The translations under genes were made by a program, and so were the position numbers. A DNA stretch of 64,000 nucleotides from Marinobacter sediminicola (GTDB lineage: Bacteria; Pseudomonadota; Gammaproteobacteria; Pseudomonadales; Oleiphilaceae). The stretch spans positions 62,001-126,000 of the forward strand of contig NZ_JAVIXR010000008.1 in assembly GCF_031157525.1 (NCBI RefSeq), in the 5' to 3' direction. The notes below the pieces were generated by a model. The model made no database searches and was not told the origin of the DNA. It saw only the letters and a program-made list of their open reading frames with translations. Shown here piece by piece: positions 26,509 to 36,205 of the stretch; within the stretch, counting starts at the first letter, position 1; each line of letters begins with the position of its first letter.

Positions 26509-27981
26509 ATGAAACCGTCTCTCAGAAGCGCCGGCCAAGTATTCGGGTCGATACAAATCACCCTGGTGTTGAGTATTGTTGTCCCCTTGCTGGCCATCAG
26601 TGGCCTGGCTATATATCTCGGGTTCGGGGCCGTAGAAAAGGCTCTGAATGAGCGCTTACAGGAAGATCTGGAACTGGTGGCTCGCGCTGCCAGCGGCCCG
26701 CTTTCCCGCGCCATGCAGGAAAAAGATGAGTTGGTTATTGGCGATTCTTTGAAATCGATCTTCCGGATTGGTCGCGTGTCCGGAGCATCGGTGTTCGATA
26801 AAGACGGAGCCCGAATTGCCAGTCTGGGCTTGGCGGACACAGACGTAGGAAACAGCGCCAGTGCCGAGCAGGTTATTAATAGTGGCGAGCTTGGAGGAGC
26901 CTTTCGGCGTGTGGATGGGCAATCCGTATTCTCGCACTTTACGCCCCTGGTGGCCGACGATGGCCGAATACAGGGGTTGCTGCAAATCACCCGCAAACGT
27001 AGCGATTTTCATGAGTTGCTGACCTCAAGCCGCCTTTGGGCCGCCTCTATCTGGTCGGCCCTTGCGATCACAATCATTCTGGTGGTGGTGCTTGGGCACT
27101 ACGGGACTGTCGGTCGCCATGTCAGTCGGCTATTGGGTGCCATGGAAGAGCTTGCACCTGGTCACTGGCAGCTTCATGCGGAGCCCTCTGGCCCCCGTGA
27201 GTTGCGGCAAATTTATGGTGGTGTGCGGGACATGGGGCAGCGCATGGCCAGAGCAGAAGAGGAAATACAACAACGGGTGATCATTGAGCGTCAACTTGCT
27301 GAACGCCTGGAATATCAGGAAAAAATAGCCATGATCGGGCGGGTGGCTGGCGGGGTGGCCCACGAACTGGGCGCGCCTTTGAACGTGATTCAGGGGCGAG
27401 CCAACATTTTGGCCCGTCATGAACTGACAGATGAGCAGCGGCGGCAGTTGGACGACATCAGCTATCAGGTGGGGCGCATGACCACCATCATTCAACAGCT
27501 TTTGGACTGTTTCCGCCATGTGCCAGATTCAAGGCGGCCGATCAGTCTTGATACTGTCCTCAAGGATGTACTGGCGCGTGCGGGTGAAGATGAGAAATGC
27601 CGCGGGAAACGCATGCTAAGTCAGGGCTTTGATGTGGATGCTCGGGTCAGGGCTGAACCTGTGAGATTGGAATTAGCCTGCCTTAATGTGGTGCGCAACG
27701 CCTGTCAGGCCGCTCGCGCCGAGGTAACTGTGTCGTTGCATCGCTGTGGTAACGAGTGGGAAGTGCGGGTCGAGGATGATGGTCCGGGCATCGCAACGGA
27801 GAAGCGAGATGCGGTGTTTGAACCGTTTTACAGTACCCGGCCCGCCGGGGAAGGCACAGGGCTTGGGCTGGCGATGGTTAGCAGTGTACTTAAAGAACAC
27901 AGTGGCCGGATTGAAATCGGAAGCAGTGAATCGGGAGGATGCAGAATGAGCCTGTACTGGCCAGAGGAGACAGTAGTATGA
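26509..27981 (+). CDS. sensor histidine kinase paired with a sigma-54 activator
   Basis: The 490-residue membrane kinase has a first helix (about 15-37), a periplasmic sensing region to about 170, a second helix (about 180-200), a HAMP-like linker and a coiled coil. The dimerisation box GRVAGGVAHELGAPLN places the phospho-accepting His at 285. The ATPase boxes are VEDDGPGIA and GEGTGLGLAMV. GGAG lies seven bases before the ATG. The stop overlaps the regulator start by four bases (ATGA). The sensed signal is unknown. Confidence 0.92.
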   Translation: MKPSLRSAGQVFGSIQITLVLSIVVPLLAISGLAIYLGFGAVEKALNERLQEDLELVARAASGPLSRAMQEKDELVIGDSLKSIFRIGRVSGASVFDKDGARIASLGLADTDVGNSASAEQVINSGELGGAFRRVDGQSVFSHFTPLVADDGRIQGLLQITRKRSDFHELLTSSRLWAASIWSALAITIILVVVLGHYGTVGRHVSRLLGAMEELAPGHWQLHAEPSGPRELRQIYGGVRDMGQRMARAEEEIQQRVIIERQLAERLEYQEKIAMIGRVAGGVAHELGAPLNVIQGRANILARHELTDEQRRQLDDISYQVGRMTTIIQQLLDCFRHVPDSRRPISLDTVLKDVLARAGEDEKCRGKRMLSQGFDVDARVRAEPVRLELACLNVVRNACQAARAEVTVSLHRCGNEWEVRVEDDGPGIATEKRDAVFEPFYSTRPAGEGTGLGLAMVSSVLKEHSGRIEIGSSESGGCRMSLYWPEETVV

Positions 27982-29420
27982 GCCAATACAAAGCAAGGAT
28001 TCTGCTTCTGGAAGATGATGCCAGCCTCGGTCTGCTATTGAGTGAAGAGCTTGCGTTGGATGGTTACAGCGTAAGTCGCGCCGGAACCGTAAACGAGGCC
28101 TGTGGGATGCTACGCGCAGAAACGCCTGATTTGGTTGTATCAGATCTGCGCCTGCCGGATGGCGATGGGTTGGAGTTGCTCAAGGCGGCTCAGGCCGAGG
28201 GGCTCAGTCTGCCTTTTATCATCATTACCGCTTTCGGAACCGTTGATCAGGCCGTTGACGCATTGCAGGCAGGAGCGGATGACTTTCTCACCAAGCCTTT
28301 GTCTACTGATCATCTGCGCCTGAAAATAAGACGATTGCTCACACAGGCGGACCTCACAAAACAGCTGCAGCAGTTTCTTGCGAACAGTAACACCGATGAA
28401 TCCCTGGGCCTGATTGGCGACCATGAAAGCATGGCGCGGCTCCGGTCCGAAATTCGCCAGATTGCTCGCAGTGAGGCCGCAGTATTGATATGCGGCGAAA
28501 GCGGAACCGGTAAGGAATTGGTGGCAAGAGCGATTCACCGCGTCAGCGAGCGCAGCTCCAAGCCGTTTGTGGCGGTGAATTGTGCGGGTATACCGGCAGA
28601 ACTCATGGAAAGTGAGTTTTTCGGACATGAGGCGGGTGCTTTTACCGGGGCGCGCCAGGCTCGGAAGGGCCTGTTTGCGGAAGCACACGGTGGCACTTTG
28701 TTGCTGGATGAAATTGGCGAGATGCCTCTGGCCTTGCAGGCAAAGCTGCTTCGGGTATTACAGGAGGGAATGGTGAAACCAGTGGGCTCGGACCAGGAAG
28801 AGCCCGTGGACGTGCGAATTCTGGCAGCCACCCATGTAGATCTTCAGAAAGCTGTGAGTGAAGGCAGCTTCCGGGAAGACCTCTACTATCGATTGGAGAC
28901 TCTGAGCCTGCGCATTCCGGCGTTACGTGAGCGGGGTGATGATGTTGACCTGCTTGCCATGCACTTTCTAAGGGAAGCTGCCCGTCGGCATCAGCGCGGA
29001 TTTTTGAAACTGAGCGAGGTAAGCTCTCGCACTCTTATGGATTACCCGTTCCCAGGCAATGTTCGCGAACTGGCCAGCGCGATCGAGAGGGCAGTAACCT
29101 TTTGTGAAGGCGACACCATCCAGCCCGATCATCTACCAGAACGAATCCGCAAACGTCAGGGAGCTACGGTATCGTCACAGGCTCCATTAAGTGCCGATAG
29201 CATTTCGAAATGGCCAACACTGGATACCCTCCAGCAAGACTATGTGAGTAAGGTGATGAAGGCAGTGGGTGGTAACAAGCGCCGAGCCGCCCAGATTTTG
29301 GGTATAAATCGGCGCACCTTGTACAGATGGCTGGCCGCGGATGATCCTGGCCCTGAAGCAGGCGATGACACCGACGTGGTGAGCAGTGGTGTAAACGTGA
29401 CTAAAGGAGGCGTGCAATGA
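27978..29420 (+). CDS. sigma-54-dependent response regulator (NtrC type)
   Basis: The 480-residue regulator has a receiver domain (about 1-125, phospho-accepting Asp56 in VVSDLRLPDGDG) and an AAA+ domain with Walker A GESGTGKE (173-180) and an intact GAFTGA loop (220-225), so it can contact sigma-54. A Fis-type helix-turn-helix lies at the end (NKRRAAQILGINRRTLYRWL). The ATG at 27978 overlaps the kinase stop and has GAGGAG upstream. It is a bona fide sigma-54 activator. A likely target is the divergent DUF4168 gene. Confidence 0.94.
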   Translation: MSQYKARILLLEDDASLGLLLSEELALDGYSVSRAGTVNEACGMLRAETPDLVVSDLRLPDGDGLELLKAAQAEGLSLPFIIITAFGTVDQAVDALQAGADDFLTKPLSTDHLRLKIRRLLTQADLTKQLQQFLANSNTDESLGLIGDHESMARLRSEIRQIARSEAAVLICGESGTGKELVARAIHRVSERSSKPFVAVNCAGIPAELMESEFFGHEAGAFTGARQARKGLFAEAHGGTLLLDEIGEMPLALQAKLLRVLQEGMVKPVGSDQEEPVDVRILAATHVDLQKAVSEGSFREDLYYRLETLSLRIPALRERGDDVDLLAMHFLREAARRHQRGFLKLSEVSSRTLMDYPFPGNVRELASAIERAVTFCEGDTIQPDHLPERIRKRQGATVSSQAPLSADSISKWPTLDTLQQDYVSKVMKAVGGNKRRAAQILGINRRTLYRWLAADDPGPEAGDDTDVVSSGVNVTKGGVQ

Positions 29421-30325
29421 AAGACCAGAAAACAGCCATGATGTACGGGCTGGGCACTGTGTTGCTCTGGTCTACTGTTGCCACGGCTTTCAAGCTGGCC
29501 TTGGCAGATTTGGAACCCGTGCAAATGTTGCTGGTCGCTTGCTCGGCGTCTGTGGTGGTTATGGCGATTATCCTGATGCTGCAAAAACGTTGGCATCTGG
29601 TATTTTCGCTAAAGAGGAAACAATACATACAATCGTTTGGCATGGGCTTGATAAACCCTTGTCTATACTATTTCTTTCTTTTTGGTGCATTCGATCGGCT
29701 ACCTGCGCAAGAAGCCCAGCCGTTAAATTACACCTGGGCGCTGGTATTGGCGTACCTGTCGGTGCCATTTCTGGGCCATCGCCTGCGTAGGCTGGATATA
29801 CTGGCGGGCCTGGTGTGCTATGCGGGCGTTGTGGTGATTGCCACTCGGGGTGCCGTGACCACCCTGAGCTTCTCAGACCCAATCGGGGTTGCTCTGGCCA
29901 TAGGCAGTACTCTTGTGTGGGCGTCCTATTGGATTATTGCTACCCGTGATACCCGGGATCCGGTGGTTGGTCTGTTCCTGAATTTTTTGTTCGGCCTCCC
30001 GGTGATAGCTGTAATCTGTTGGTGGACAGAAGGCCTGCCCCTGCCGGTTACCGGCTCTTTGGTTGCCGCTATGTACGTAGGCATATTCGAAATGGGTATC
30101 GCCTTCGTGCTCTGGTCTTACGCTATGAAAAAGGCAGAAAACACCTCCAGAGTGAGTAACCTGATTTTTATTTCGCCATTCCTGTCACTCGTGTTCATTT
30201 ATTTTATTCTGGGCGAACAGATTCTACCCTCGACCTATATTGGGCTGGTGTTGATTATGGCGGGGCTTTGGCTGCAGCAGAAAAAAGTGAAAGAACGTGA
30301 GCAGGGGCTGGCTGATGGCCAGTGA
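29417..30325 (+). CDS. EamA/DMT superfamily transporter
   Basis: The 302-residue membrane protein has ten predicted helices arranged as two EamA repeats (about 1-140 and 150-295), typical of drug/metabolite exporters of the RhaT/YdcZ kind. The start overlaps the response regulator stop (ATGA) and carries a very strong AAAGGAGG site, so it is translated from the kinase-regulator mRNA. The transported compound is unknown; co-transcription suggests it belongs to the same response. Confidence 0.88.
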   Translation: MKDQKTAMMYGLGTVLLWSTVATAFKLALADLEPVQMLLVACSASVVVMAIILMLQKRWHLVFSLKRKQYIQSFGMGLINPCLYYFFLFGAFDRLPAQEAQPLNYTWALVLAYLSVPFLGHRLRRLDILAGLVCYAGVVVIATRGAVTTLSFSDPIGVALAIGSTLVWASYWIIATRDTRDPVVGLFLNFLFGLPVIAVICWWTEGLPLPVTGSLVAAMYVGIFEMGIAFVLWSYAMKKAENTSRVSNLIFISPFLSLVFIYFILGEQILPSTYIGLVLIMAGLWLQQKKVKEREQGLADGQ

Positions 30326-30593
30326 TTGGTTTGTCTACATAATTCGCACCGCCCGTGGTGCACTTTATACGGGCATAACCACAGACGTAAATCGCCGCTT
30401 TGCCGAACATCAGGCCGGCGCGCCCAAAGGCGCGCGGAGCTTGAGGGGTAAAGGTCCGCTGGAACTGGTGCTAAGCTTGCCTGCAGGTGATCGCAGCCGG
30501 GCATCAAGGCTGGAGTGGCACATCAAGCAATGGCCAAAACAGCGTAAACAGGCGCTTGTTCAGGGCAAGGTCAGTCTGCCAGATGCTTTTTGA
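30315..30593 (+). CDS. GIY-YIG nuclease superfamily protein (YhbQ-like)
   Basis: The 92-residue protein is a single GIY-YIG domain: [18 protein letters not shown] at residues 5-22, then [11 protein letters not shown] and a C-terminal [16 protein letters not shown]. This is the small stand-alone UPF0213/YhbQ type. The ATG at 30315 overlaps the end of the transporter gene. Its 3' end overlaps the converging hydrolase gene by 23 bases. Nuclease activity is plausible but not established for this subfamily. Confidence 0.88.
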   Translation: MASDWFVYIIRTARGALYTGITTDVNRRFAEHQAGAPKGARSLRGKGPLELVLSLPAGDRSRASRLEWHIKQWPKQRKQALVQGKVSLPDAF

Positions 30594-31464
30594 TATGCTT
30601 GCCAGCGGCTTGCACTGCAGCGGAGGCTCGGCTTAGTTGTCCGCTATGCACCTGGAATACGTGCCAGAGGCTGTTGAACACCTCAAGTTGGGTATCTACT
30701 CCCGCATTTCTCGCCACACCTGCCAAACGCTCAGCATCGTTAAGCAGAATTTCCTGGCTGCCGACCTGTATCAGCAGAGGGGGTAATCCCTCAAGGTTTC
30801 CGAAAACCGGAGAGATAAGAGGGTTGGTCAAGGGCTCTCGCCCGGCGTATAGCTTTGCTGCCTTCTCTGTCCAGCGGGCCTGCAGCACAGGTTCGCATTC
30901 GGGGGAATACAGGTTTTTTTGGGTCAGATCTGTCCAGGGTGAAAAAACCGTAATCGAAGAGGGGAGTGGTTGATTGCTGTCACGCAGGCGCATGGCCAGA
31001 GCAATGGCGAGGCCGCCGCCCGCTGAGTCACCTGCTATAGCAATCTGCCCAGGCGTAAATCCTTCCTCGATGAGCCCCTGCCACGCCGCTTCTGCATCAT
31101 CCAGGGCTGCTGGGAAAGGATGCTCGGGAGCAAGGCGGTACTCTGGCGTAATCACCATGCAGCCAGTGGCTTTGGCCAGGTGGCCGGTAAGGCCCTTGTG
31201 CGTGGTTGCAGAGCCGATGATATAACCACCGCCGTGCAGGTATAGCACAGCACCACGTGTGACTTTCCCGAAAGAGCTTTTGATTGTTGAAAGGCCTGCC
31301 AGAGTGTCTGTCTGAAAGCGGCAGTCACGGGGCGGAACAGAGCTCCGGTAAGCCTGGCTTATTAAGGTGCGCTGAACTGAAACCGGAACGGCCGGATGAA
31401 GGGCTGGCCTGACCAAACGAGTCATTGTTTGGCGTAGCGCGGTCTCAATTAGGTGTTGCAACAT
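30571..31464 (-). CDS. alpha/beta hydrolase, hormone-sensitive-lipase family
   Basis: This 297-residue esterase-like protein carries the oxyanion motif HGGG (77-80) and the nucleophile elbow GDSAGG (Ser147), which define the HSL (family IV) esterases. An Asp and the C-terminal His (SLWHVFQVH) complete the triad. No signal peptide is visible, so it is probably cytoplasmic. It likely cleaves short or medium-chain esters. It is divergent from a second hydrolase at 31544. Confidence 0.92.
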   Translation of the reverse strand: MLQHLIETALRQTMTRLVRPALHPAVPVSVQRTLISQAYRSSVPPRDCRFQTDTLAGLSTIKSSFGKVTRGAVLYLHGGGYIIGSATTHKGLTGHLAKATGCMVITPEYRLAPEHPFPAALDDAEAAWQGLIEEGFTPGQIAIAGDSAGGGLAIALAMRLRDSNQPLPSSITVFSPWTDLTQKNLYSPECEPVLQARWTEKAAKLYAGREPLTNPLISPVFGNLEGLPPLLIQVGSQEILLNDAERLAGVARNAGVDTQLEVFNSLWHVFQVHSGQLSRASAAVQAAGKHIKKHLAD

Positions 31465-31543
31465 CTGTGTTATACCCCCGCTATGGGTTAGGATTGTGCA
31501 TCTTAATTTGTATTATCTATTCATGACAGGCGTTTAACTCTAC

Positions 31544-32560
31544 GTGTACTGGAAAACAGATACCATAGAAATACCTGACTGGGATCGCAGCTCTCTTTTG
31601 AAGAGGTTGGAGCCTTTTGATCCGGGTGGGCGTGAAAAACTCAGCGATGAGATGGTGGCCTATTGCCGCTTTTATGGCCTTGATCTTTGGGTAGAGCATC
31701 CCGAGGTTGCGTACCATCAAGGCTATGTGACGGCAGGCGAGCATGAGGTCATGGTGCACTATTTCAGGCTGCCGGAACCTCGGGTGAATCGGGGTACCGT
31801 GTTCATTTTGCACGGCTATTTTGATCACGTCGGCTTGTATAGTCAGTTGATCGACCGTTGCCTTGGGGCCGGTTTTGATGTGCTGGCGTATGACCAGCCA
31901 GGGCATGGGCTTTCCAGTGGCACACCCGCTGCTATCGGCAGTTTCCTGGAATACCAGGGAGTCTTGTCAGAAGTTCTCGCTCATGTGCGGGATAAAGTCC
32001 GCGGGCCCTGGTTTGCAGTAGGGCAGAGTACGGGAGGAGCCATATTGATTGACTACCTTCTGTCTAACCATCATTCCACGGAGACGTCGGAGTTCCAGAA
32101 GGTGGTTTTACTGGCACCCTTGGTGCGCCCCGCAGGATGGCTTGGTGCCAAAGTTCTGCACACGCTGGTTAAGCCATTTATGACCCGGTGGCAGCGTGTA
32201 TTTGCGGCGAACAGCGGCAATACACGCTTTTTACGTTTCCTGCGTGAGTATGACCCACTGCAGGCGAGGGCTGTTCACGTTGATTGGGTGAGCGCACTAC
32301 GAACATGGATACCGCACATTGAATCGGCTCGCCCTGTGAACTTTCCGGTAACGGTTGTTCAGGGCGAAAAAGATCAGACAGTAGATTGGCAACACAATCT
32401 GAGAATCATCCGCAACAAGTTTGCAGCGGTCGAGGAGGTGAGAATCGCCAATGGCCGCCATCATTTGGTAAACGAAGCCAAAGATCTACAGGCAACTGTG
32501 TTCAATACAATTATAGATACGTTTGAGCGTTCAATAACAGGCGCTTCCGAAAACTCCTGA
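31544..32560 (+). CDS. alpha/beta hydrolase, lysophospholipase/serine aminopeptidase S33 type
   Basis: The 338-residue protein has the hydrolase-4 pattern: oxyanion-side HGYFDHVGLY (90-99), DQPGHGLSSG near 117-126, nucleophile elbow GQSTGG (Ser162), and a C-terminal GRHHLVNE supplying the His. The start is GTG with only a weak site upstream, so the N-terminus is uncertain by some residues. It resembles PldB/monoglyceride lipase-like enzymes acting on lysolipids or monoacylglycerols. No signal peptide is seen. Confidence 0.88.
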   Translation: MYWKTDTIEIPDWDRSSLLKRLEPFDPGGREKLSDEMVAYCRFYGLDLWVEHPEVAYHQGYVTAGEHEVMVHYFRLPEPRVNRGTVFILHGYFDHVGLYSQLIDRCLGAGFDVLAYDQPGHGLSSGTPAAIGSFLEYQGVLSEVLAHVRDKVRGPWFAVGQSTGGAILIDYLLSNHHSTETSEFQKVVLLAPLVRPAGWLGAKVLHTLVKPFMTRWQRVFAANSGNTRFLRFLREYDPLQARAVHVDWVSALRTWIPHIESARPVNFPVTVVQGEKDQTVDWQHNLRIIRNKFAAVEEVRIANGRHHLVNEAKDLQATVFNTIIDTFERSITGASENS

Positions 32561-32639
32561 CGCCGTGACCTCAAGGCACTTGAGCAGGAAGGGTTCTCGT
32601 TGAGATGCGTTTGTAGAAAAACCGCTATAGGAGACATGT

Positions 32640-33296
32640 ATGAAAAAAACAATGCTTGCACTAGCTGTGACGACCATGGGCCTTGCCGGCTGCATGACGT
32701 ATGACCCTTATACCGATGAAGAGAAAACGTCGAATGCCACTAAAGGCAGCATTATTGGCGCCCTTGGTGGCGCTGCTATCGGTGCTGCAACCTCAAGCAA
32801 AAGCGACCGCGGCAAAGGTGCATTGATTGGTGCGGCCGGCGGCGCAGCGGTTGGTGGTGGCATTGGCTACTACATGGACAGGCAGGAAGCGGAGCTAAGG
32901 CATAAGCTGAAAGGTACCGGCGTTCGTGTTGTTCGCAACGGCGATCAGATTGAGCTGGTAATGCCTGGTAATATCACATTTGAAACGGATCAGACGTCCA
33001 TTCGTTCTGGCTTCACAAGTACGCTTGAATCCGTTTCATTGGTGTTGAAAGAGTTCGACAAGACCATTATCCAGATTGAAGGTCACACCGACAGCACGGG
33101 TGCCGACAGCTACAATCAGCTGCTCAGTGAGCGCCGTGCCGGCTCTGTGCGCGACTTCTTGCTCAACCAGGGTATTGAGCCCAAGCGCACCCGCGCTGTT
33201 GGCTATGGCGAGCGCTACCCGATTGCCTCCAACGATACGTCAGCAGGGCGGGAGCAGAACCGTCGTGTGGAGTTGACCTTGGTGCCGATGCAGTGA
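32640..33296 (+). CDS. OmpA family lipoprotein with glycine zipper (YiaD-like)
   Basis: The 218-residue protein has a lipoprotein signal ending LAGC (Cys18). A glycine-zipper region follows (GSIIGALGGAAIGAATSS and GALIGAAGGAAVGGGIGYY, about 36-80). The C-terminal OmpA domain (about 105-218) contains the peptidoglycan-binding pattern IEGHTDSTGADSYNQLLSER. It should tether the outer membrane to peptidoglycan. ATAGGAG lies just upstream of the ATG. It is a single-gene unit ending at a strong bidirectional terminator. Confidence 0.94.
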   Translation: MKKTMLALAVTTMGLAGCMTYDPYTDEEKTSNATKGSIIGALGGAAIGAATSSKSDRGKGALIGAAGGAAVGGGIGYYMDRQEAELRHKLKGTGVRVVRNGDQIELVMPGNITFETDQTSIRSGFTSTLESVSLVLKEFDKTIIQIEGHTDSTGADSYNQLLSERRAGSVRDFLLNQGIEPKRTRAVGYGERYPIASNDTSAGREQNRRVELTLVPMQ

Positions 33297-33312
33297 TCGG
33301 CGAATAGGCGGG

Positions 33313-33365
33313 GCCCCGGACATATCGGGGCATAAAAAAACCGGAGCAGCTGCTCCGGTTTTTTT
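33313..33365. terminator. bidirectional terminator between OmpA-like gene and serA
   Basis: Two hairpins lie in tandem. The first is GCCCCG/CGGGGC (33313-33331). The second is the near-perfect palindrome CCGGAGCAGCTGCTCCGG (33341-33358), flanked by A-run and T-run tails (33334-33365), which can stop transcription from both sides. Confidence 0.9.
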
Positions 33366-33380
33366 ATTGGCACTTGCTGC

Positions 33381-34610
33381 TTAAAACAGCACGCGAGCGC
33401 GTATGGTGCCTTTCACCTGGAGCAGCTTCTCCAGTGCAAGTTCACCGTAGGCTTTGTCTACGTCAATTACCACATAACCAATGTCCTGCTTGGTTTGTAG
33501 ATACTGACCGCAAACGTTTATGTCGTTGTCCGAGAATACTTTGTTGATCTCGGACATTACGCCTGGCACGTTCTCGTGAATGTGCAATAAACGGTGCTGG
33601 TTCGGATGTGAAGGCAGAGCAACTTCCGGGAAGTTGACAGACGATACAGACGTACCGTTATCGCTGTACATTGCCAACTTCTCAGCCACTTCGCGCCCGA
33701 TGTTTTCCTGAGCCTCGATGGTGGATCCACCTACGTGCGGAGTCAGGATAACGTTGTCGAACTCGCGCAGTGGAGATACGAATTCCTCATTGTTCGATTT
33801 GGGCTCGACCGGGAAAACGTCAACCGCTGCACCCAGCAACTTGCCGCTTCTCAGGGAGTCTGCGAGCGCATCGATATCAACAACCGTGCCCCTTGAGGCG
33901 TTCATCAGGATAGAGCCAGGCTTCATTTGCGCCAGTTGCTCGGCCTTGAACATATACTTGGTGGCCGGCGTTTCAGGAACATGCAGGCTCACAACATCGG
34001 AGATGTTGAGCAGTTCTTGCAGGCTGCCTACCTGAGTGGCGTTGCCAATGGGTAGTTTGGAAACCACATCATAGAAGTACACATCCATTCCCAAGCCTTC
34101 AGCCAGAACGCTGAACTGGGTACCTATGTTGCCGTAACCGATGATGCCCAGTTTCTTGCCGCGAATCTCGTAGCTGTCTTTGGCGGATTTTTGCCACTCA
34201 CCACGATGTGCTTTGGCGCTCTTCTCGGGAACGCCGCGGAGCAGGAGAATGGCCTGGGCCAGAACCAGCTCAGCAACACTGCGAGTGTTGGAGAAAGGTG
34301 CGTTGAAAACCGCGATGCCACGGCGGGTAGCCGCTTGCAGATCCACCTGGTTGGTACCAATGCAGAAACAACCCACAGCAACCAGCTTCTTGGCTGCTTC
34401 AAAAACGTTTGCAGTCAACTGAGTACGTGAGCGAAGGCCGACAAAGTGCGCATCGGCAATTTTCTCAATCAGGTCTTCCTCGGCCAGAGAGTGACTGAGG
34501 TACTCAATGTTGGTGTAACCTGCGGCATTCAGGGTGTCCAGTGCGGACTGGTGCACGCCTTCCAGCAGCAGAATCCGGATTTTGCTCTTTTCGAGGGACG
34601 TCGTTGACAT
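33381..34610 (-). CDS. serA: D-3-phosphoglycerate dehydrogenase
   Basis: SerA oxidises 3-phosphoglycerate to 3-phosphohydroxypyruvate, the first step of serine synthesis. The 409-residue protein has the NAD-binding motif GYGNIGTQ (about residue 157), the D-isomer hydroxyacid dehydrogenase signatures (MKPGSILMNASRGTVVD) and a C-terminal ACT domain (about 335-409) for serine feedback. The length matches the E. coli type. SerA enzymes of this kind use 2-oxoglutarate as acceptor and make D-2-hydroxyglutarate. The divergent neighbour fits as the enzyme that recycles it. Confidence 0.96.
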   Translation of the reverse strand: MSTTSLEKSKIRILLLEGVHQSALDTLNAAGYTNIEYLSHSLAEEDLIEKIADAHFVGLRSRTQLTANVFEAAKKLVAVGCFCIGTNQVDLQAATRRGIAVFNAPFSNTRSVAELVLAQAILLLRGVPEKSAKAHRGEWQKSAKDSYEIRGKKLGIIGYGNIGTQFSVLAEGLGMDVYFYDVVSKLPIGNATQVGSLQELLNISDVVSLHVPETPATKYMFKAEQLAQMKPGSILMNASRGTVVDIDALADSLRSGKLLGAAVDVFPVEPKSNNEEFVSPLREFDNVILTPHVGGSTIEAQENIGREVAEKLAMYSDNGTSVSSVNFPEVALPSHPNQHRLLHIHENVPGVMSEINKVFSDNDINVCGQYLQTKQDIGYVVIDVDKAYGELALEKLLQVKGTIRARVLF

Positions 34611-34801
34611 GGGCTTTGCTTCCGAACCTTTCGTGGCATGAAATCACCTGCAGCCAGTGATCGTCGGGGCTGGCTCACAGAACAGGAGCGGTATGATACC
34701 ATAAAAGCAACTTTTCACAGTGCGCCGGTTCGCCTGGATCAATTGAATTTAAAATTCGTACCCAGAGCCGCCTGCCCAACCCTGACGAGACCGCCACACA
34801 C

Positions 34802-36205
34802 ATGAACACCGAACAGATCATAGCCTCCCTGAAAGAACTGTTAGCCACCGGTGACGCACCCGGAAAGATTCTGACTGACCCGGCTGATCTGGAGAGTTAC
34901 GGCAAGGATTGGACGCGTATATACGCACCAAATCCCATTGCCATTGCTCTTCCGAAATCTACCGAACAGGTTCAGGCACTGGTGAGGTTTGCCAACGAAA
35001 GCCAGATTGCGCTGGTACCCTCCGGTGGCCGCACTGGCTTGAGTGCCGGTGCTGTGGCTGCCAATGGGGAGGTGGTGGTTGCGTTCGATAACATGAATCA
35101 GATCCTGGATTTCAGCGCCAGCGATCGACTGGTGCGTTGCCAGGCGGGTGTCATAACGGAGCAACTTCAGAACTTTGCTGAAGAGAACAGCCTTTACTAC
35201 CCGGTGGATTTTGCTTCTGCAGGCTCCAGCCAGCTTGGTGGCAACATCTCCACCAACGCAGGCGGCATAAAAGTCATCCGCTACGGCATGAGCCGCGATT
35301 GGGTAGCAGGCCTTAAAGTAGTCACGGGCAAAGGCGACATCCTGGAACTGAACAAAGATCTGGCAAAGAACAACACAGGCTACGACCTGCGCCATCTATT
35401 TATCGGCGCCGAAGGCACCCTGGGTTTTATTACCGAAGCCACCATGAAGCTCACGCGCCAGCCCAACAATCTCACGGTACTGGTGCTTGGCCTGAACGAC
35501 CTTGGCAACACCATGGACGTGCTGAAAACCTTCCAGAGTGGTCTGGATTTGACGGCCTATGAATTCTTCTCCCACGAAGCCATGGGCCACGTACTGGCTC
35601 ACGGGCAGGTGCAGGCTCCATTTGAAACCGAAGCGCCCTACTACGCATTGCTGGAATTCGAAGCCACTTCGGATCAGGTAATGGACGACGCCATGAGCTT
35701 GTTCGAGCAGTGCATGGAAAATGGCTGGGTTCTGGACGGCGTAATCAGCCAGAGCGAAACCCAGGCCCAAAACCTGTGGCAGCTCCGCGAGCGCATTTCT
35801 GAGTCCATCGCGCCTCGCACGCCCTACAAAAACGACATTTCCGTTGTGGTTTCCAAAGTCCCCGGGTTCCTCAAAGAAATTGACGAACTGGTGGCAGAAC
35901 AATACCCGGATTTCGAAATCATCTGGTTCGGCCACATAGGTGATGGCAACCTGCATCTCAATATCCTCAAGCCTGAAGACATGGCCAAAGAAGACTTCTT
36001 CGAAAAATGCCAGCAGGTGAACAAGTGGGTATTTGAAATCGTCGAAAAATACCAGGGCAGCGTCTCCGCCGAACATGGCGTAGGCATGACCAAAAAGCCC
36101 TACTTGCACTACACCTGCAGCGAAGCGGAAATTGCCTATCTGAGAGGGATTAAGCAGGTGTTTGACCCCAACGGTATCATCAACCCCGGCAAGATATTCG
36201 ACTAA
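34802..36205 (+). CDS. D-2-hydroxyglutarate dehydrogenase (FAD-linked oxidase)
   Basis: The 467-residue flavoprotein has the PCMH/VAO FAD-binding domain (PSGGRTGLSAGAVA about 75-88; SAGSSQLGGNISTNAGGIKV about 139-158). The C-terminal domain has the FGHIGDGNLHLN metal/substrate motif (about 378-389) and ends VFDPNGIINPGKIFD. This matches the GlcD/D2HGDH family. Divergence from serA mirrors the pseudomonad arrangement in which D2HGDH reoxidises the D-2-hydroxyglutarate made by SerA and feeds electrons to the ETF/quinone pool. D-lactate dehydrogenase is the main alternative. Confidence 0.85.
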   Translation: MNTEQIIASLKELLATGDAPGKILTDPADLESYGKDWTRIYAPNPIAIALPKSTEQVQALVRFANESQIALVPSGGRTGLSAGAVAANGEVVVAFDNMNQILDFSASDRLVRCQAGVITEQLQNFAEENSLYYPVDFASAGSSQLGGNISTNAGGIKVIRYGMSRDWVAGLKVVTGKGDILELNKDLAKNNTGYDLRHLFIGAEGTLGFITEATMKLTRQPNNLTVLVLGLNDLGNTMDVLKTFQSGLDLTAYEFFSHEAMGHVLAHGQVQAPFETEAPYYALLEFEATSDQVMDDAMSLFEQCMENGWVLDGVISQSETQAQNLWQLRERISESIAPRTPYKNDISVVVSKVPGFLKEIDELVAEQYPDFEIIWFGHIGDGNLHLNILKPEDMAKEDFFEKCQQVNKWVFEIVEKYQGSVSAEHGVGMTKKPYLHYTCSEAEIAYLRGIKQVFDPNGIINPGKIFD